Below the pieces are notes generated by a model. It was not told where the DNA came from and made no database searches. It saw only the letters and a program-made list of their open reading frames with translations. A program made the position numbers and the translations under genes. A stretch of 5,435 nucleotides of DNA, from contig SVMQ01000169.1 of the NCBI GenBank assembly GCA_015067375.1, positions 1 to 5,435 of the forward strand, given 5' to 3'. The stretch comes from Oscillospiraceae bacterium. Lineage in GTDB: Bacteria; Bacillota; Clostridia; Oscillospirales; Ruminococcaceae. Below are positions 1 through 4,762 of the stretch, one piece after another. Each line of letters starts with the position of its first letter. The first letter of the stretch is position 1.

Positions 1-488
1 TCATCGAGGGTCTTGCCTGTCTTATCTGCGATGATCTTTGCCAGAGCCTCTCTCGTCTCATTGAGCTTGTCAAGCTCATGCTGTATCTCGTGAGGCTTTC
101 TGCCGCCGATATCGTTGTGGCTGTACGAGGGATCATGTATCATCAGGCGGGTGTGAGGAAGCATCTGACGCTTCCCTCCTGCAAGGAAAAGTATCGCTCC
201 CATGCTTGCCGCTGTGCCGATGCAGACCGTTCTGACAGGTGCCTTCATCATGCTTATATAGTCGTACACTGCAAGACCGCTGATGACCTCGCCCCCGGAG
301 CTGTTGATGTAGATGGTGATCTCGCGGTCGCTGTCCTGACGCTCCAGATACATGAGCTGCTTTAACAGCTCATTTGATGTATGGGCGTCCACTCCGTCAA
401 CAAGGAATATCTCCCTCCCTGTGAGGAGTTCATCCTCGATGGTTACCACTTCGAATCCGCGTACTGTTTCCTTGATAATGTTAGCCAT
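1..488 (-). CDS. clpP: ClpP-family ATP-dependent protease proteolytic subunit (accessory paralogue), C-terminus off the left edge
   Basis: This is the serine peptidase subunit of a Clp protease. In the family it forms a cytosolic barrel fed with unfolded substrates by a ClpX/ClpC-type ATPase. I translated 162 codons by hand; the gene is open at the window edge. Family landmarks are the glycine-rich SSGG strand (about residues 63-66), catalytic Ser95 in GTAASMGA, and catalytic His118 in LMIHDP. The catalytic Asp and last 30 or so residues should lie beyond position 1. The short N-terminus without a propeptide and the MIHDPS sequence (housekeeping ClpP usually has MIHQP) suggest an accessory paralogue; this is inference. 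The ATG at 488 is chosen because AAAGGAGG (495-502) lies 6 bases upstream, whereas the in-frame ATG at 494 abuts the ribosome site. Only 15 bases separate it from the 252-residue gene upstream, with no terminator between, so the two are probably co-transcribed. Confidence 0.93.
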   Translation of the reverse strand, partial: MANIIKETVRGFEVVTIEDELLTGREIFLVDGVDAHTSNELLKQLMYLERQDSDREITIYINSSGGEVISGLAVYDYISMMKAPVRTVCIGTAASMGAILFLAGGKRQMLPHTRLMIHDPSYSHNDIGGRKPHEIQHELDKLNETREALAKIIADKTGKTLD

Positions 489-503
489 GTTCATCCTCCT
501 TTA

Positions 504-1262
504 TTACATAGACCTTTCAATACTCGTCTGCGCCTGCTTTATCTTTTCAAAGGTGATCGCATTGCGCCTTATCTGTGCCAGATCAAACTGCTTCGGATAC
601 GCAGGCTGGATACGGTGTAACAGCAGACTATCTACCATTTCATAGGCGGTGTACATCTGCTTCGCGTATTCATCGATATCCTGCATTGCATTCCAGGAGA
701 TGTTCATTGCGTCCAGAGCCTTCCCGATAAACGCCCCCACAGTCAGAGTATCAGTCACCTCTATATTGACCTTATCTGCTATCGTACAGAGACTTTTATA
801 CTCCAAAAAACCGTCTGAGCAGCCAGCCTGTGATGTGATAAACTCCACATAGGCCTTGACGCTGACCGCGAAGAACAACTTTACCCATGTGCAGGTGCGG
901 GATGCCAACGAAAGCGCCTTGGCTATGGTATACACATAGAACAGACGGCACACTGCATCACTTTGCTCTCTGGAATTTGCCATGCGCGTGAGTCCTTTGG
1001 AATCATATTTCCAGTAATCGAACCGTATCGAATCCATTACACACAGCATCTCGATGTAGCTGAGATCGTTAAGATAGCTTGTCGGGATATCCAGCATCTG
1101 CATGCCGACATCGAAACACTCAAGGCAGTTGTAATTGCAGTGATCGTTCAGCTCCCTCAGCGTCAGCCGAGTGAGATGCTCCATGATCTCGCGGATATCC
1201 TCCGCTCTGTCGATGTACCCTTTTTCGGAACAGTATGTCGCTTCTTTAAGACCTATTGCCAT
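504..1262 (-). CDS. Hypothetical protein, 252 residues, all-helical in appearance, upstream of clpP
   Basis: I do not recognise this protein. No signal peptide or clear membrane segment is visible; it reads as mostly amphipathic helices, so it is probably cytosolic. It is cysteine-rich for its size, including a C-X3-C-X2-C cluster preceded by His (Cys42, Cys46 and Cys49 from the start used here) that could bind metal. The C-terminal third (from about residue 185) is charged and helical. The start is set at 1262: AAAGGAG (1272-1278) is 9 bases upstream of this ATG, while an in-frame ATG at 1271 directly abuts the ribosome site and would add three residues (MVL). It is the first gene after the promoter near 1474-1515, and clpP follows 15 bases after its stop. 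The pairing suggests, without proof, a role as substrate, adaptor or partner of that ClpP. Confidence 0.8.
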   Translation of the reverse strand: MAIGLKEATYCSEKGYIDRAEDIREIMEHLTRLTLRELNDHCNYNCLECFDVGMQMLDIPTSYLNDLSYIEMLCVMDSIRFDYWKYDSKGLTRMANSREQSDAVCRLFYVYTIAKALSLASRTCTWVKLFFAVSVKAYVEFITSQAGCSDGFLEYKSLCTIADKVNIEVTDTLTVGAFIGKALDAMNISWNAMQDIDEYAKQMYTAYEMVDSLLLHRIQPAYPKQFDLAQIRRNAITFEKIKQAQTSIERSM

Positions 1263-1271
1263 AAGTACCAT

Positions 1272-1467
1272 CTCCTTTCATCACAAAACGCAGGAACGGA
1301 TAAACTCATGCCTGTCACAGTTTTTTCTCTCCTGCGAAGGTAACCTGAACGTTGGCGTTGCCACGACAGTATTCAGCCGCTGTCGGTCGCTGTTGTCAAA
1401 CTCTACGCCCTGACAACCGGGCGCCTGAAGGAATAATGCGAGAACTAAGGCCTTTGCCTGTCCTCAT
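1272..1467 (-). promoter_or_regulatory. Long structured 5' leader of the 252-residue gene/clpP unit
   Basis: About 200 bases lie between the predicted transcript start and the first gene. In transcript (minus-strand) terms I see these possible stems, given as plus-strand arms: 1406-1410 with 1419-1423 (CGCCC/GGGCG); 1392-1398 with 1411-1417 (GTTGTCA/TGACAAC); 1364-1369 with 1380-1385 (CGACAG/CTGTCG); and 1289-1295 with 1330-1336 (CGCAGGA/TCCTGCG). The first two interleave and exclude each other. The last ends just before TTTTGTG and the ribosome site. This could be a cis-acting RNA or attenuator, but it matches no riboswitch class I know. Short arms can arise by chance, so confidence is low. 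Apart from the small reading frame at 1396-1467, I see no gene here. Confidence 0.3.
1396..1467 (-). CDS. Possible leaderless small ORF, 23 residues, starting MRTGKG
   Basis: An ATG lies exactly 6 bases after the TATACT -10 hexamer, where transcription would normally begin, so the mRNA could start at or next to the initiation codon. The frame runs 23 codons to TGA and encodes a basic peptide rich in Arg, Ser and Gly. There is no ribosome site because there is no room for one. What supports it is that the second copy of this promoter (block 2309-2376) keeps the ATG, its spacing and the first five codons (MRTGK). After that the frames differ and the other stops at codon 8. It could be a leader peptide, or the conservation could reflect DNA or RNA signals rather than translation. 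Confidence 0.22.
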   Translation of the reverse strand: MRTGKGLSSRIIPSGARLSGRRV

Positions 1468-1473
1468 GAACTT

Positions 1474-1502
1474 AGTATACACCCCTGCTTTTTGCGTTCC
1501 GC
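1474..1502 (-). promoter_or_regulatory. Promoter of the 252-residue gene/clpP unit
   Basis: On the minus strand the -10 is TATACT (1474-1479), directly preceded by TG in GGGGTGTATACT. The -35 is poor: TGCGGA at 18-base spacing or GCGGAA at 17. It lies inside the shared palindrome at 1497-1515. A weak -35 covered by a protein-binding site fits either a repressor or an activator. The call rests mainly on conservation with the promoter at 2334-2362. Confidence 0.6.
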
Positions 1503-1515
1503 AAAAACTGCGGAA
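1497..1515 (-). promoter_or_regulatory. Shared operator-like palindrome, site A
   Basis: Minus-strand sequence TTCCGCAGTTTTTGCGGAA is a perfect inverted repeat with 7-base arms around a 5-base centre. It overlaps the -35 region of the promoter above. A second perfect repeat, TTTTTGCG/CGCAAAAA (1489-1507), overlaps it and gives a further half-site. It belongs to a three-member set with 2356-2374 and 4575-4593, identical at 13 of 19 positions. Confidence 0.65.
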
Positions 1516-1530
1516 ATGTCCGATCTGAAT

Positions 1531-1567
1531 AAAATGCAGCAGGACACACGACCTGCGCCCTGCTGCA
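1531..1567 (-). terminator. Probable intrinsic terminator of the DUF2786 gene
   Basis: The arms TGCAGCAGG (1535-1543) and CCTGCTGCA (1559-1567) form a perfect 9-base-pair GC-rich stem with a 15-base loop. On the minus strand the stem is followed by TTTTATTC. It starts 23 bases after the stop codon at 1591 and lies before the next promoter, so the DUF2786 gene is probably a single-gene unit. The loop is longer than usual. Confidence 0.6.
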
Positions 1568-1590
1568 ACAGGAAGAAGTCGTACTTGCTT

Positions 1591-2268
1591 TTATCCCTCC
1601 AGCTTAGCCATAGGGTCGAACATTTTGCCATCCACATAGCCTTTGGAAGAGTATGCGGAGCTTCCGTATACTTTGCTTCCGTCGCTGCCACCTAAAACCT
1701 GAGGTTCACCCATATACCTTGATGCCTCCAGCACAGGATCAGATGGTACAAGTACCAGTGAATACTCATTGTGCAGCCTATCCTGCTCTTCGAAAGAATC
1801 ATGCAAGCCTTTAACAAAGCCATATCCATAAGCATTACACAGCTCCCTTATATCAGTTGTGCATCTTGTCAGGGAACCTATTCTGCGGATATTATCACAT
1901 TCGTCGAACACAAATTCGCAGGCATACAAGAATACCTGCTTGCATACGGCGAAATCATCCTCCAACCCGATAAAACCGATCCAGCGGCGTTTTCCGCCTA
2001 TTCGGCGTTGTATAAAGGGTGTGCAGCAATAACGCTTTGCGATCTCTGTTGCAAGCTGTGTTATCCATCCGTTTGTCATAGCGGTGCAGCTAACTCCGAC
2101 CAGCTCATCCACAACGGACGCATCTTTCTTGCTTTCGAGGTCATATTCCTCCAGCTTGTACTTTGCCATAAGCTCCCTTGCTTTCAGCAGCGCGGCTCTC
2201 GCCTCGTTCTCATTAGGACTGGTCGCAAGCGCCAGCAGTTTTTTGATCTTGTCTTTGATATCAACCAT
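1591..2268 (-). CDS. DUF2786 domain-containing protein, 225 residues
   Basis: The N-terminus (about residues 4-42) is a DUF2786-type helical hairpin, recognisable by KIKKLLALATSPNENEARAA followed by LLKARELMAKYKL. Residues of about 58-175 resemble the region that usually follows in this family (now DUF7168), with WIGFIGLEDD, AVCKQVFLYA and the YGYGFVKGL helix. The final 45 residues are Gly/Ser-rich and probably flexible. No biochemical function is established for the family to my knowledge; members are common in phages and in bacterial accessory DNA. There is no signal peptide or membrane segment. The ATG at 2268 is chosen because GGAGG (2277-2281) is 8 bases upstream and the conserved domain starts at once; the longer frame to 2313 lacks a ribosome site. 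It is a single-gene unit with an operator-bearing promoter upstream and a hairpin downstream. Confidence 0.88.
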   Translation of the reverse strand: MVDIKDKIKKLLALATSPNENEARAALLKARELMAKYKLEEYDLESKKDASVVDELVGVSCTAMTNGWITQLATEIAKRYCCTPFIQRRIGGKRRWIGFIGLEDDFAVCKQVFLYACEFVFDECDNIRRIGSLTRCTTDIRELCNAYGYGFVKGLHDSFEEQDRLHNEYSLVLVPSDPVLEASRYMGEPQVLGGSDGSKVYGSSAYSSKGYVDGKMFDPMAKLEG

Positions 2269-2303
2269 CTTCTTATCCTCCATGTCGTTTGTATGCACTA
2301 GGT

Positions 2304-2327
2304 TCAGTGGCATTTGCCTGTTCTCAT
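2304..2327 (-). CDS. Possible leaderless minigene, 7 residues (MRTGKCH)
   Basis: The ATG lies 6 bases after the TATAAT -10 hexamer, so the transcript would begin at or beside it. The frame encodes MRTGKCH and stops, 35 bases before the DUF2786 start. The first five codons and the spacing match the small frame at 1396-1467. Translation is unproven; it could affect expression of the gene downstream or be a by-product of conserved promoter DNA. Confidence 0.18.
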   Translation of the reverse strand: MRTGKCH

Positions 2328-2333
2328 GTTTTT

Positions 2334-2362
2334 ATTATACACCCCGCGTTTTCTTTTCCGCA
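2334..2362 (-). promoter_or_regulatory. Promoter of the DUF2786 gene
   Basis: On the minus strand the -10 is a perfect TATAAT (2334-2339) preceded by GGGGTG. The -35 is TGCGGA at 17-base spacing and is poor. It falls within the palindrome at 2356-2374. The transcript should start close to 2327, leaving a leader of about 59 bases. Confidence 0.7.
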
Positions 2363-2374
2363 AAAACTGCGTAA
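2356..2374 (-). promoter_or_regulatory. Shared operator-like palindrome, site B
   Basis: Minus-strand sequence TTACGCAGTTTTTGCGGAA differs from site A at one base, giving 7-base arms with one mismatch. It covers the -35 region, as site A does. Confidence 0.65.
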
Positions 2375-2410
2375 ATTCATGTTTCCCTGCGAAGCAGCTG
2401 TTTTTTGACG

Positions 2411-2440
2411 CAAAAAAGGGACACGTCTTGCCGTGTCCCT
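2411..2440 (-). terminator. Intrinsic terminator of the 338/358-residue gene pair
   Basis: AGGGACACG (2417-2425) pairs perfectly with CGTGTCCCT (2432-2440) around a 6-base loop. On the minus strand the stem runs straight into TTTTTTG, the classic terminator form. It lies 27 bases after the stop at 2468. A smaller repeat, TTTTTTG/CAAAAAA (2401-2417), overlaps its tail. Confidence 0.85.
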
Positions 2441-2467
2441 GAAAGATATTCAAAAAAATATAAATGA

Positions 2468-3544
2468 TTATACTCTTCCCATGTGTGCCAAATGCTTATC
2501 TCTTTCCTGCTGCCATTTTGTATGGGCAGACATCTCCATGCTGTTGTATTTCTCGATTATCCTGCTATGCACATCAGCCTTTTTCGTTTCCCAGAAATAA
2601 TTTGCGAAGATACCATCGACTCCGTCCGGAAGTTCATAGTTCTGACTGCCATAGTTTTCGGTGAAGCTGTGGTCAACTATGCCTTTTTTGAACTCCTCAA
2701 ACGCTTCGTCCACATCATCATACAGTTCGGATATCATAGTTATCGAAAGCTCGCCGTATTCGGATATCTCATCCAGCAGCTCGCTGAAATATATGATACA
2801 GATACGACAGCTCTTGTCGGTCTGCTTGTCCTCGGGCAGCAGATCGTTTCCTATTACTATTACACCTGCGCCCGAAACGGCATCATAATACAGCGGAACG
2901 AATGCGTTGCTGCGTTCCTCGCGGTCGAGTACCGCTATCATATCTCTGCATTTGAGGATATATTCATCCGTCAGCGCTGTCCTAAATGCGGGCGGATCGG
3001 CTTCATCCTTCAGGCTGAATATATAATATCTTGCCCACAGGTCGAGGTCGTCGATGTAGCCGTCTTTCTCTTTTATGTATCTCTCAGCGGTCTTTGTGAA
3101 GCCGATATCCTCCGTATCTTTTTTGCTTTTGCGCGTCCTGTAGCCCATGTTATAGAAAAAATCGCTGATACAGCCGATAATAAACTCGTTTTCATAGGCA
3201 TGCTGCGCTTTGCTCATAAGCTCGGGGATGAATGGGTCATACTTCTGGCTACCCTTTGTTCCTGCAAGTTCCTTGAATCGGGTGATATACTCCGCCTCGG
3301 TCAGCAGACCGTTTTTATACGCGAAATATGCGGAACGCAGCAGCACATATTTGTCACGCTTTTTTCTTGCGGAGTATTCTGCGAGGGATTCAGCGCTTTC
3401 AGCGACTCTTTCCGCCTGGGCGTCCTTTTTGGCTTTGAGATACTGATAAAAGAAGCTCTCGTCCTTTTTTTCGGAAGGCAGCTGTGAATAATCGTTCCAG
3501 AGGCGCTTATACAGATCGCTGCGATTGGTTATCATGCTTATCAT
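2468..3544 (-). CDS. Hypothetical protein, 358 residues, second gene of a coupled pair
   Basis: I do not recognise a family. The N-terminal half (about residues 8-180) is charged, probably helical, and rich in Tyr, Lys and Glu, with an Ala/Glu-rich stretch at about 41-58. Residues of about 213-262 look alpha/beta: NAFVPLYYDA, then a hydrophobic GAGVIVIGND strand, then CRICIIYFSELLDEI. After that come an acidic helix (about 273-288) and a basic, His-containing tail. No signal peptide or membrane span is seen. The ATG at 3544 overlaps the TAA of the 338-residue gene as TAATG, so translation is probably coupled; AAGGTG upstream is a modest ribosome site. An in-frame ATG three codons on (3535) is an alternative. 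Coupling suggests that the two proteins act together, perhaps as a complex; this is inference. Confidence 0.85.
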   Translation of the reverse strand: MISMITNRSDLYKRLWNDYSQLPSEKKDESFFYQYLKAKKDAQAERVAESAESLAEYSARKKRDKYVLLRSAYFAYKNGLLTEAEYITRFKELAGTKGSQKYDPFIPELMSKAQHAYENEFIIGCISDFFYNMGYRTRKSKKDTEDIGFTKTAERYIKEKDGYIDDLDLWARYYIFSLKDEADPPAFRTALTDEYILKCRDMIAVLDREERSNAFVPLYYDAVSGAGVIVIGNDLLPEDKQTDKSCRICIIYFSELLDEISEYGELSITMISELYDDVDEAFEEFKKGIVDHSFTENYGSQNYELPDGVDGIFANYFWETKKADVHSRIIEKYNSMEMSAHTKWQQERDKHLAHMGRV

Positions 3545-4560
3545 TACTTACACCTTGCCTTTCTTATCTCCGAACTGATGATGTTGCGATAGCGCTCGGT
3601 GCGATAGGTTATCATGCCGTATCTTTCATCCAGTGAAAATGCCGACAGACCATGCTCGTATAAAAAAACATCTATCATCTTCTCGATATCGTCTCTCATT
3701 TTTGTGTGGTTTATCGTAAAATAGAGTTCTCTGTAACGCATATATCTTGCGATGAATTTTTCAGGGTCAACAACAGTGCTTTTCCATGAGTTGTGGCTGG
3801 CGGTCACCTTTTCCCATTCTTCCTGTTCGTGGTCAGATATCTGCTCCTCGTATTCATCGTGGATACCGTAAAAACGGTTGAAAAGCTCCTCGTCTGTCAG
3901 GGGTGGCGCCTGGAAGAGCTGTTCTCTTGCGAACTGCTTTTCATAGTCATCGCCATCATCTTCGTCATCAGGATCGTCGTATACTTCCATTGAGCGCTGT
4001 TTCTCGCGCATTTCTGTCACGATCTCTGCTTCCTCATCGCTAAACACATTCATGATGTTTGAATCTGTCAGTATCTCGTAGGAAACATCGCAGCACCTGA
4101 AAAAGCCTGTGTCACCCGTAGCGACAGGATATCCCAGCTGCTCGATGTACAAAAGCTCGCTGCGGTCTCTGTATGTGAAGCTGTGATTCAGTATATCAAG
4201 GATATCAGAAAATGTGGTGACACGCTCCACTTCGGTATGTTGCAGGATATCTACATATTTCATGTATGCCACACCCTGTATCGTGCAGTAAAGAAAGCAC
4301 TCATACAATTCCCGTGTTTCATCTGACAGCTTATAAAGCAGATGGCTGTATAGCTGCTGATTATAGTTTATCAGTCCCTCTATCAGGGCGGATATAAGGA
4401 CGTCTATCCTTTCGTCAGAGATATTTCCGTCCCCGTCGCTGATGTAGGCTGCAAGTTCGGTATTTCTTCCTGTCACGATATTGCTTATCTCTTTCAGGCG
4501 CTCGTTGAATGTTTCAAGTCTGAAATCCATAAAATCTGCGGTCTCTTTGGTAAGTTTCAT
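3544..4560 (-). CDS. Hypothetical acidic protein, 338 residues, first gene of a coupled pair
   Basis: I do not recognise a family. The protein is acidic and looks mostly helical, with no signal peptide or membrane segment. Residues of about 194-207 form an acidic linker (YDDPDDEDDGDDYE) that splits it into an N-terminal part (about 1-190) and a C-terminal part (about 220-338); more acidic residues follow at 234-250. A DGDGNIS stretch at 42-48 resembles part of an EF-hand loop but lacks the first Asp and last Glu, so calcium binding is doubtful. The start at 4560 is supported by AGGAG 8 bases upstream. The gene has a good promoter with a palindromic site between it and the ATG. Its stop overlaps the start of the 358-residue gene by one base. 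Confidence 0.87.
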   Translation of the reverse strand: MKLTKETADFMDFRLETFNERLKEISNIVTGRNTELAAYISDGDGNISDERIDVLISALIEGLINYNQQLYSHLLYKLSDETRELYECFLYCTIQGVAYMKYVDILQHTEVERVTTFSDILDILNHSFTYRDRSELLYIEQLGYPVATGDTGFFRCCDVSYEILTDSNIMNVFSDEEAEIVTEMREKQRSMEVYDDPDDEDDGDDYEKQFAREQLFQAPPLTDEELFNRFYGIHDEYEEQISDHEQEEWEKVTASHNSWKSTVVDPEKFIARYMRYRELYFTINHTKMRDDIEKMIDVFLYEHGLSAFSLDERYGMITYRTERYRNIISSEIRKARCK

Positions 4561-4574
4561 GTGCTACTCTCCTA

Positions 4575-4593
4575 TTCCGTAAAATTTGCGGTT
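4575..4593 (-). promoter_or_regulatory. Shared operator-like palindrome, site C
   Basis: Minus-strand sequence AACCGCAAATTTTACGGAA matches sites A and B at 13 of 19 positions with the same layout. It contains CCGCAAA-T-TTTACGG, an inverted repeat with a single mismatch. It lies from about +3 to +21 of the predicted transcript, the usual place for a repressor site. Confidence 0.55.
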
Positions 4594-4602
4594 GCCGATT
4601 TG

Positions 4603-4631
4603 ATTATATCATAATATACGAAAGATTGCAA
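4603..4631 (-). promoter_or_regulatory. Promoter of the 338/358-residue gene pair
   Basis: On the minus strand: -35 TTGCAA (4626-4631), a 17-base spacer, and extended -10 TGATATAAT (4603-4611). The expected start is near 4596, giving a leader of about 35 bases. This is a much stronger core promoter than the other two operator-linked ones. Confidence 0.75.
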
Positions 4632-4665
4632 TAGAATAAAAAAGTGTTATGTATCCAATAATCAT

Positions 4666-4694
4666 TTGAAAATTGTCGAAACAATGAATATATT
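4666..4694 (+). promoter_or_regulatory. Probable sigma-A-type promoter of spoVT
   Basis: TTGAAA (4666-4671), a 17-base spacer and TATATT (4689-4694) each match the consensus at five of six positions. The start would be near 4701, about 62 bases before the spoVT ATG. I looked for a sigma-F/G-type promoter and found only a poor candidate (TGAATA at 4685-4690), so forespore control is not shown by the sequence. Confidence 0.5.
4673..4680 (+). promoter_or_regulatory. Spo0A-box-like site in the spoVT promoter
   Basis: TTGTCGAA matches the published Spo0A box core (TGTCGAA) exactly. It lies between the -35 and -10 of the predicted spoVT promoter, where a bound protein would block polymerase. Only one box is visible, and an 8-base match can occur by chance. 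Confidence 0.4.
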
Positions 4695-4709
4695 CCCGTA
4701 CTGCGGTAA
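4693..4709 (+). promoter_or_regulatory. Weak relative of the shared palindrome at the spoVT start site
   Basis: TTCCCGTACTGCGGTAA contains the right half CTGCGG-AA seen in sites A and B, plus a TTCC left half, but with shorter spacing. It covers the predicted transcript start of spoVT. The match is poor and may be chance. Confidence 0.2.
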
Positions 4710-4762
4710 CAATATCTGTGCAGACATAAAAACAACTTTTTCTACGAAAGGAATTGTGATAT

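Larger units (their letters stand above)
1449..1517 (-). repeat. Promoter cassette, copy 1 of 2 (partner 2309-2376)
   Basis: This 69-base block aligns with 2309-2376 with one gap and about 57 matching positions by hand count. It contains the 19-base palindrome, a GGGGTGTATA run with the -10, and the start-site region with ATGAGGACAGGCAAA. The similarity stops abruptly into unrelated sequence on both sides. It looks like a duplicated or jointly conserved regulatory unit rather than a transposon; no terminal repeats or transposase are visible. Confidence 0.8.
2309..2376 (-). repeat. Promoter cassette, copy 2 of 2 (partner 1449-1517)
   Basis: This 68-base partner of 1449-1517 has one gap and about 57 matching positions. 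The two copies lie 860 bases apart in the same orientation and flank the DUF2786 gene, so recombination between them would delete that gene and leave one promoter behind. Confidence 0.8.

Noticed and set aside
1107..1139. C-X3-C-X2-C motif in the 252-residue protein as a radical SAM cluster
   Set aside because: The residue before the third Cys is Glu rather than an aromatic, there is no barrel strand before it, no SAM-binding motifs follow, and the protein is helical. At most it is a metal site.
1651..1671. Near-palindrome GTATGCGGAG-C-TTCCGTATAC resembling the shared operator
   Set aside because: It lies inside the DUF2786 coding sequence, far from any promoter, and its arm spacing differs from the three sites.
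1591..2268. DUF2786 gene as proof of a prophage
   Set aside because: No capsid, terminase, integrase or lysis gene is present in the window, and the gene is single with its own promoter and terminator. An accessory origin is possible but not shown.
1771..2301. A 176-codon open frame on the plus strand
   Set aside because: It lies opposite the DUF2786 gene, whose family match is clear. No ribosome site or recognisable domain is seen.
2483..3487. A 334-codon open frame on the plus strand
   Set aside because: It lies wholly opposite the 358-residue gene. It has no ribosome site, an implausible Cys/Phe/Ile-rich composition, and neither a promoter nor a terminator fits it. The minus-strand gene has coupling, a promoter and a terminator.
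4408..4440. EF-hand or dockerin-like calcium loop (DGDGNIS) in the 338-residue protein
   Set aside because: The first Asp and final Glu ligands are missing, there is no second loop, and there is no export signal.
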